In this document: positions 8,288 through 13,937 of the stretch, piece by piece
Layout: every line of letters begins with the position of its first letter
Position numbering within the stretch: the first letter of the stretch is position 1
Assembly: GCA_025349905.2 (NCBI GenBank)
Contig: MU625021.1
Location: 1-13,937 of the forward strand
DNA length: 13,937 bases
Origin: Blastocladiella britannica
Lineage: Eukaryota > Blastocladiomycota > Blastocladiomycetes > Blastocladiales > Blastocladiaceae
Direction of reading: 5' to 3'
Notes under the pieces: generated by a model
Database searches by the model: none
Told to the model about the DNA's origin: nothing
The model's input: only the letters and a program-made list of their open reading frames with translations
Program-made: the position numbers and the translations under genes

Positions 8288-8409
8288 CCTAGGGCAAGGA
8301 AAGCTCGGAGTGCCGGGGTTGCGAACATTTCAGTGGTCATTAATTTCATCGTTGTCCCGAGCGCCACAGCCAATCAAAAAATGAAAAAAAAAAATGCGTT
8401 GTGTGTTAA
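8288..8409 (-). promoter_or_regulatory. Short promoter gap upstream of the membrane-protein gene, with CCAAT element
   Basis: This 122-nt gap separates the WNK stop codon from the membrane-protein ATG. It contains CCAATCA (8370-8376 on the plus strand, so ATTGG in the direction of the gene) 83 nt before the ATG, and T-rich runs on the minus strand. The WNK gene has the same element at a nearly identical distance. No TATA box is evident. Confidence 0.5.
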
Positions 8410-11400
8410 TCACCCGCTACGCGCCGACGACGATGACGGCGGCGGCGGCACTACTGGCCCAGCTAATGAAGTAGAAGAAGAACCCCCGCCATACAGGACG
8501 CGCGCTGCCGGTCCACCTCCCAACATGACTGGCACGGGCGAAAACACCGGGCCCATTGCTGTTGCAAAGTGCATCTGCGCCTGCTGGGGCGGTGCCATGA
8601 GATCACTGACCGACTTGGGCTGCGGTGGTGCTGCTGGCATTGACGGTGGCGGCGTTGGTGGCATGGATTGAGAGGCCAGGGCCGGCGGAGTGGGCGAGAG
8701 TGGACCACCGGGGCGACGGCCATCAGCGTCAAACGACGACAGCGCCTGGCACTGGAGTTCGGACAAGGTACGCAGCAAGGTCGCCTGCTGCGGCATCGGG
8801 CTCGTGGTGGCCGCTGCTGCTGCTGCTGCCGACGCTGCCATTTGAGCCGCCGAACCGTGCATGCCAGTAGAAGCGCTACTGCCCGACGACGACACCGAGA
8901 GACTGCGCGCCAGCAACGGCGGGATCGACGACGGCGGTACCGTTCCCAGGGGCGGTGGGGGCGGGTACTGGTCGGGCGACAACGCAGCCGCAGGCGATGG
9001 ATTCGCCGACGACGTGGACGTCAGGGTGCCGCGCCGGAACTGCGAGACGTACGCGCCTTCGCCCGGGCACGGCTTGTTGGTGCCGTTGGGAGACGCCACA
9101 TCAGTCACGGACTGTGAGCGCACGCGTGGCGGGAACTGGGCATCGTCCATTGCCGCGGCTTGTGTGGCGGCGGCAGTAGACGGCCTCAATACCGGCGAGG
9201 TCAGGGGAAAGTCGGCAACTCGGGTCGACGCCGCTGCCGCCGACTGCGTTCGTGGGACAAGAGGTGACGACGACACGTGCTGCATCGAAGTACTTGGCCA
9301 CGGCACCGGAGGCCCCAGCGGGTCCAGCGGTGACGTCGGCAGCGAGTCGGCCGGGGACCGCGCGTTCACCAGCGCCATCAGTTCCTGGGCGGACGCGCTG
9401 TCCAGTACATCGGACGGTACCCGGTGGTGCTGTTGTTTTTGCTGGAACGGCGGAACGGGGCGGGACAAGACATCCGGGGCGTGGCCGCCGCGACGTGTCG
9501 CTGCGCCAGAGTCGCTGGGTTCGCGCGAACCAGGTGGCAGCGGGGTGTAGCCAAGGTGCCGAGCTGGCGGAGGTAACGGCGACGGCGAGGCGCTGGTCGG
9601 GCTGCATCCGGAGCCCGACCCTGACCCCGAGTCCAGGTCCGAGTCGTCGTCGTCGGCATCGTGGTCCGAGTCGTGGCCCGGTGGCGCGGGGCGGGCAATC
9701 GTGCGTGTCGGAGCCGGCGTCTGGGCAACGGGGCGCTTGCGTGCACTTTGTTGCTCCTGCTGTTGTTGCAGCTGAACTTGATGTTGCTGCATTTGCAGCG
9801 GCTGCATCATCGAAGACTCCAACGGCGAACGCGCATCGACAGCCGGCGGAGGCGAAACAGGTGGAGCGGCCTCAACCAACGGCGGCGACGGCGAGTGCTG
9901 GATCGAGTGCGACAAGTACTGCTCCATCATCAGTTCCTGCTCGGCAGCCATCAACAGCCGTCGCTCGCGCTGCATGACTTCCAGCCATGCCTGGAACTCG
10001 TGCGGGTCCATATCCTCTCCCGCGCCCTCGCCCAGCGAAATCTGAAGGCCATTGTCATCCGTACTGGCGGCACTGACGCCGTCAATTAGCGGCAAGTACC
10101 GCTGGGCCATGACGTCGGCGCACCCGAGCACCAGTTCCGAGACCTCATCGCCGTAAACCACCGCGCGCATCATGTGCGCCACCTCGTCGCGCTCCTCGTC
10201 CGTCAACTCCACCACGCCCTCCGACAACATCTCGTCCACAATCTGCGCAACCGTGTCGTTGACCAGGTGGAACGGGAAGCGAATAGCGCGCTTGGCGGGT
10301 CGGTCCTCGTCCTCGGCGGCGGCATCGGCATCTTCGGCTGGGTCGTCGCCGGTCCACATCGAGATCTGCAGCGTCAGCGTAAACTCTGGCACGTGTACCT
10401 CGGCCACTTGGATGGTCAAGTGGAACGCCGCCGACGGGTTGCCCGAGGCCGGACAAGTAACAAACGAGCCCTCGGGGGTTGCCGGACATGGGGTCGTCAG
10501 CTGTACTGGCGTGGACGGGTGCGACCCAGACCCCGCAGAGGTGGTGGTCAGTTCGCTCAGGTGGTGCTTGTGGTGCTGGTAAGGATGAAGGTGTGGAGGT
10601 GATAGTGGTGGTGGCGGCAATTGAACCGCTGCACTCTCTTGCGACAACTCGTCCTCGACCGCGATCCGACCGCTGTCGGTAGCAACTCGTGGTGGAGATG
10701 GTAGTGGTGGAGGCTGAAACGTGGCCGTGACAGGGGTGTTATCCACCGAGCGACCGGCGCCCGTGATGGACTCGTCATCTTCACCCACAGCTGCCACTCC
10801 TCGAGACGACGACGCATGGGCAAGCCCACCAAACCGCTCAATCGAGTCAACGTTCGCTGACGGTGGCGGCGGCGTGAGTGATGGCGACCACGGCACGGGC
10901 TGCGCCGACGCGTCAATTTTGAGCCGCGCTGCCGCTGCTGCCGCCATCCCGGCCGACCCGCCCGAGCTGCTGCGTCGAGCCAAGAATCCGGCCGGCAGAG
11001 CGGGCGGCGACCCGGCAATGGCCGCAAACGCTGCAGCGGCCGCCGCGTACTCGTCGGCGGCAGCAGCGCTCACGACCAGCGACAAGGGCACCGCGGCGCC
11101 CGGTGGAGGCGACGTGCCGCGCGAAATGGAGCGGGTGCGGCGGCGCGGCGGGGGGTCGTCAGCGATTGATGGCGGTGCGGTAGGGATGGTCATGGGTTCA
11201 CTGGTGGCGTTCGCGGAAGGAAACGAAAACATGGATTCGCTTCCGTTGGTGCTGGTGGACGCCGCAACGTCCCATGGCGCCGGCGCCGTTTCGGTTCCGA
11301 GGCCAGTCACGCCGCCAGTACTGCTGGCAGTCGACATGGACAGGGGCGTGCCGTCGGTAGTAGCAATGGCCAGGAACGGATGGTCGAGCAGCTCGATCGC

Positions 11401-12670
11401 CGACGGGCGCGCGCGGTAGTCGTGGGCAATGCACAGCTCAATGAACTCGCGGGTGGCCTCGTCGGCGACTTTGGCCAATGCCGCGGGCTTGATGCCGGCG
11501 CTGACGCGTTTCCAGATTTGGGCCTGGTTGGTGCATTCCTGGTACGGGTATTCTAAGGTAGTTTTTTCTATCGTTAGTTCTATTTCTTACATCGAAATAT
11601 AGACATACCTTTGGTCACCAGCTCCAAGACACACATGCCAAACGCGTAAATATCGACGCGTTCGTCGTATCGCTCGTCGTACAGTTCGGGGGCCATGAAT
11701 TCCGGAGTGCCCAGTACGCTAGACGCGTGCTCCTTGTTTTTGATGGTAGCCAGCCCGAGATCGCCGATTTTGGCCACGCCATTGTTGCCATTGATGAAGA
11801 TATTCTGGTTTTTTTTTTTGTTATGTCAGTTGCCAGGTAGAATATTGAGAAAAAAAAAATAATAAGGACGCACGTCACACTTGAGATCGCGGTGAATAAT
11901 GGCGGGCTCGCGCGAATGCAGGTACTCGAGGCCGCGCAAGATGTGGCGGCACAGGTTCTTGACCACTTTGGGCTTCAGCTTGCCCTTGGTCTTGCGGATA
12001 AACGATTTCAGAGTGCCCGAGGACATGAGCTCGGTGATAAAGTAGACGCGCTCGCGGCCGTCGTTTCCGCGCGCGGTCCAGACGTGGAAAAAGTTCTGCA
12101 TTCCACGTATATATGAGTACCACAGAAAAAAAAAGAAAAGAAAAAATGTACAATGATGTTGTCGTGCCGCAACTGCTTGAGCAGCGTGACCTCGCCCGCG
12201 ACTTTGGGGATATCCTTGCGGCTCATGTAGTCGGTGCGCAGCTGGTTCCATGCCACCTCGACGCCCTCCTCGACGTCGAATGCCTTGAACACTTCTTTGA
12301 ACGCGCCGCGGCCCAGACTAATGTCCCAGCACTGGAAGCGGCCGGTCGGGTCGGTGGCGATCACTCGGTGGTGCTCGTCGTCGTCCGTGTCCGAGGACGA
12401 AGACGGCGTCCCACCGGTTTGATTGTGGTGGTGGTCGACCATAGTCGGGGAGACGGTCGCATCCCGCGGACTGGCCGCGGGGTGGCGCGTAGACGAAGAT
12501 AATGCGGCCGTCGCAGAGGCCTCGCGGCGGGCGGCCGACGGCGCGGCAAACGAGTTGTAGTCCGGGTGGACCATGGACGACGGGGTGGCCGAGGCGGCAG
12601 TGCGTGGTCGCAGGCGCGGCGGTGGTGGCGGCCAGGCGGCAGAGGAGGACTCGGTAGTGTTGTTGTCCAT
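8410..12670 (-). CDS. WNK: WNK (with-no-lysine) serine/threonine protein kinase with OSR1_C-type domain
   Basis: The model is complement(join(8410..11552, 11609..11804, 11874..12095, 12152..12670)), 1359 residues. The kinase domain covers about 115-373. WNK hallmarks are clear: the glycine loop is GRGAFKEVF with the relocated catalytic Lys at 125, and the usual VAIK lysine position is Asn142 in VAWNQ. HRDLKCD (catalytic Asp243), DLGLAT (262-267, the leucine motif used for chloride binding in animal WNKs), GTPEFMAPE (279-287), [12 protein letters not shown] and EYPYQECTN follow. An OSR1_C-like domain lies at about 690-775 ([10 protein letters not shown], then [20 protein letters not shown]). 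The rest is disordered: poly-Ala, QLQQQQEQQ, (SG)n and Pro-rich runs. In animals WNKs sense chloride and osmotic state and activate SPAK/OSR1 kinases; in plants they act in osmotic and light signalling. A role in osmotic control here is inference. KLHDC4 is divergently transcribed across a 432-nt gap. Confidence 0.95.
11553..11608 (-). other. WNK intron 3
   Basis: A 56-nt phase-1 intron, donor GTATGTCT, CTAAC branch-like motif at 11573-11577, acceptor CCTTAG. It restores [14 protein letters not shown]. Confidence 0.95.
11805..11873 (-). other. WNK intron 2
   Basis: A 69-nt phase-0 intron, donor GTGCGTCC, CTGAC motif at 11825-11829, acceptor ACCAG. It restores the kinase motif HRDLKCD-NIFING. 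Confidence 0.95.
12096..12151 (-). other. WNK intron 1
   Basis: A 56-nt phase-0 T-rich intron, donor GTACATTT, acceptor ATGCAG. It restores [15 protein letters not shown] of the kinase N-lobe. Confidence 0.95.
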
Positions 12671-13102
12671 TTTGAATGACCGTACGAATAGTGAGAGCGG
12701 AAGGCACGACGGAGGCGCAGCAGCCGGCACGCGGAGAGGGAGAGACGGTGATTTCCAATCAAGCTCAGTTACTCAAACGTGTCTGTCCGTCTTGTCTCTG
12801 TCTTTTGCCTGGATGAGGGAATATAGGACGACGAGGAACTTAAAATTTGATAATCGAAAAGTGGTTGGTTGTGAAAAGTGAAAAAGAGAGGAGAAATGTC
12901 ACGGCATTTGGGTTCCGACTCCAAAGTACGAGGACCAAGACCAAGACACGGACGGGGGCGTGACTACCTGCTCCTCCCCCCTTGAGTCCTTGGACTAAAA
13001 AATCACACAGCGCGGTACGCCACGACCTCGCCGCAAACATCTCTCAACTTCAAACGCTTCCAACTGGAACGTCCAACCACGTGCTTTTTATTATTTTTCT
13101 AA
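12671..13102. promoter_or_regulatory. Divergent promoter of WNK and KLHDC4
   Basis: These 432 nt separate two start codons facing away from each other and must serve both genes. Visible elements: CCAAT at 12755-12759 (ATTGG toward WNK, 85 nt before its ATG), a tandem GACCAA repeat (12933-12947), a GC-box-like GGGGGCGTGAC (12954-12964), and a palindromic CACGTG E-box (13078-13083) 19 nt before the KLHDC4 ATG. A TATA-like CCTATATT faces WNK near 12820-12827. No protein-coding signal is seen inside. Factor binding is inferred from motif only. Confidence 0.6.
13078..13083. promoter_or_regulatory. CACGTG E-box near the KLHDC4 start
   Basis: A perfect palindromic E-box, the kind bound by bHLH factors such as Cbf1/USF in fungi and animals. 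It is so close to the ATG that it would lie in or next to the 5' leader. A six-base motif can occur by chance. Confidence 0.3.
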
Positions 13103-13896
13103 ATGGCCAAGGACAAGAAAAAGTCCAAGGCCGCGGCCGCAGAAAAGAAGCAGCGCATTGCCGACAAGGCCGAGCGCAAGGCCGCGAAAAAGGACAAGAA
13201 GTTGTTTAAACTGACCGCCGACGATTCGGACGATGATGGCGAGTTTGAGGCGGTTCTGGCCGCGTTCCAGCAGCGCCAGGTGGACGAGGTACGCGTCGAC
13301 GAGGTGGCCGCGTGTCCCCCACCTACCCGACGCGCGAATGCATCGCTCACCGTCAACCCGCTCAACCCGGCCGAGGTGTTTTTGTTTGGCGGCGAGTACT
13401 TCAAGTATACGCTATATATTTCCAAAAGTATGAGACTCATAGGTACTAACTGACGCGTCATTTGTTGCATAGCGGCAAGTACTGCGAATTCTACAACGAC
13501 CTGTACGTGTTCAACGCCGAAAAGGACGCCTGGACCAAATACGAGTCCACCAACTGCCCTGGCCCGCGATCCTCGCACCAAATGGTCGCCACTGGCACTG
13601 GACAGCTCTTCATGTTCTCGGGCGAGTTTGCGTCCAAGAACGAGTCGCAATTCTGTATGTTTTTTTTTTGTACCTTTTTGCATGTGTCGAACATACTGAT
13701 GTGCAGAAAATGGACTAGACCACTGGAAGGACATGTGGATGCTCGACGCCAAGTCCAGGAGCTGGGAAAAGCTCGAGTTCCGCGTCATGCCCTCGGCTCG
13801 GTCGGGCCACCGCATGACCATGTGGAAACACTTTATCATCCTGTTTGGTGGGTTCCACGACAATGCCCGACTGACCAAGTACTATGACGACCTTTG
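13103..13896 (+). CDS. KLHDC4: KLHDC4/Kel3-type Kelch-repeat protein (3' end beyond window)
   Basis: The model is join(13103..13404, 13473..13654, 13719..13896), giving about 220 residues before a third intron runs out of the window. The N-terminus is Lys-rich (1-36), then has an acidic patch, ACPPPTRRANASLTVNP (70-86) and FLFGGEYFNGKYCEFYNDLYVF, which match the start of KLHDC4 (human) and Kel3 (yeast). Kelch blades follow: GQLFMFSGEFAS, SQFYHWKDMWMLD, ARSGHRMTMWKHFIILFGGFHD and KYYDDLW. Kelch propellers bind protein partners; the molecular job of KLHDC4 is not well established. The full protein is usually 500-650 residues, so over half is missing here. The ATG context (aaATGG) is good and the first in frame. 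It shares the divergent promoter with WNK. Confidence 0.92.
13405..13472 (+). other. KLHDC4 intron 1
   Basis: A 68-nt phase-2 intron, donor GTATACG, with a perfect TACTAAC branch box at 13444-13450, 22 nt before acceptor GCATAG. Splicing restores FGGEYFNGKYCEFYNDLY. Confidence 0.95.
13655..13718 (+). other. KLHDC4 intron 2 (skips its first AG)
   Basis: A 64-nt phase-1 intron, donor GTATGTTT. The first AG after the branch-like TACTGAT (CAG ending at 13706) would create an in-frame TAA. The second AG (CTAG ending at 13718) gives SQFYHWKDMW, which matches the KLHDC4 family (QFYHYKDLW). Confidence 0.9.
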
Positions 13897-13937
13897 GTAC
13901 GTGTTTATATTCTTGGGATCTACGGCAATAGCTACTG
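13897..13937 (+). other. KLHDC4 intron 3 (start only)
   Basis: The donor GTACGTG follows DDLW in phase 2. An AG at 13930-13931 would make an intron of only 35 nt, much shorter than any other here. CTACTG at the very end may be the start of a branch motif, so the intron probably continues past the window. Confidence 0.75.

Noticed and set aside
7580..8671. 363-codon plus-strand open frame and neighbours such as 7269-7697 and 6853-7506
   Set aside because: They lie antisense to the membrane-protein and WNK genes, have Arg/Gln-rich chance composition and no recognisable domain. GC-rich third positions on the coding strand commonly create such shadows.
8861..9977. Plus-strand frames opposite the WNK tail
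   Set aside because: The minus-strand frame is continuous with the kinase domain and the OSR1_C-like domain; the plus-strand frames are low-complexity mirror images.
12671..12730. An upstream extension of WNK before the ATG at 12668-12670
   Set aside because: The frame stays open but has no ATG, only a GTG; nuclear genes rarely start there, and the ATG at 12670 is in a good context.

Overview
The window looks like nuclear DNA of a compact, GC-rich genome from a flagellated (zoosporic) fungus or a close relative. Coding exons are strongly GC-rich at third codon positions. Introns are short (56-98 nt), AT-rich, GT-AG, and often carry a CTGAC or CTAAC branch-point-like motif about 20 nt before the acceptor. 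Gene density is one gene per roughly 2.3 kb. One gene encodes CFAP251/WDR66, a motile-cilium protein of the calmodulin- and spoke-associated complex, so the organism should swim with a flagellum. Blastocladiomycota or Chytridiomycota fit best, but this is inference from gene content and composition; no species is recognised.

Layout, left to right. 1-420 has no convincing gene; it holds a tRNA-like T-arm/B-box fragment (minus strand) and a near-perfect repeated 17-mer. 421-1143 (+) is an intronless Maf/ASMTL-type nucleotide pyrophosphatase gene. 1161-4920 (-) is a six-exon CFAP251 gene whose stop codon lies only 17 nt from that of the Maf gene (tail-to-tail). 5019-6145 (-) is a proposed two-exon gene for an unrecognised 342-residue protein, preceded by a good TATA box. 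6551-8287 (-) is an intronless gene for a multi-pass membrane protein with a long proline-rich tail, family not recognised. 8410-12670 (-) is a four-exon WNK (with-no-lysine) protein kinase gene with an OSR1_C-type domain and a very long low-complexity tail. A 432-bp divergent promoter separates it from the last gene, 13103 to beyond the window end (+), a KLHDC4/Kel3-type Kelch protein with two complete introns and the start of a third.

The genes do not form an obvious pathway. They read as an ordinary eukaryotic neighbourhood: house-cleaning nucleotide metabolism, flagellar axoneme, ion/osmotic signalling, and a conserved Kelch protein. Four successive minus-strand genes (WNK, membrane protein, unknown protein, CFAP251) sit head-to-tail with gaps of 122, 405 and 98 nt. 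The most useful items for follow-up are the two unrecognised proteins, the WNK kinase in a fungal-like context, the 17-nt convergent gene end, and two introns with informative acceptor choice. I saw no mobile element, CRISPR array, rRNA, intact tRNA or bacterial-type operon.
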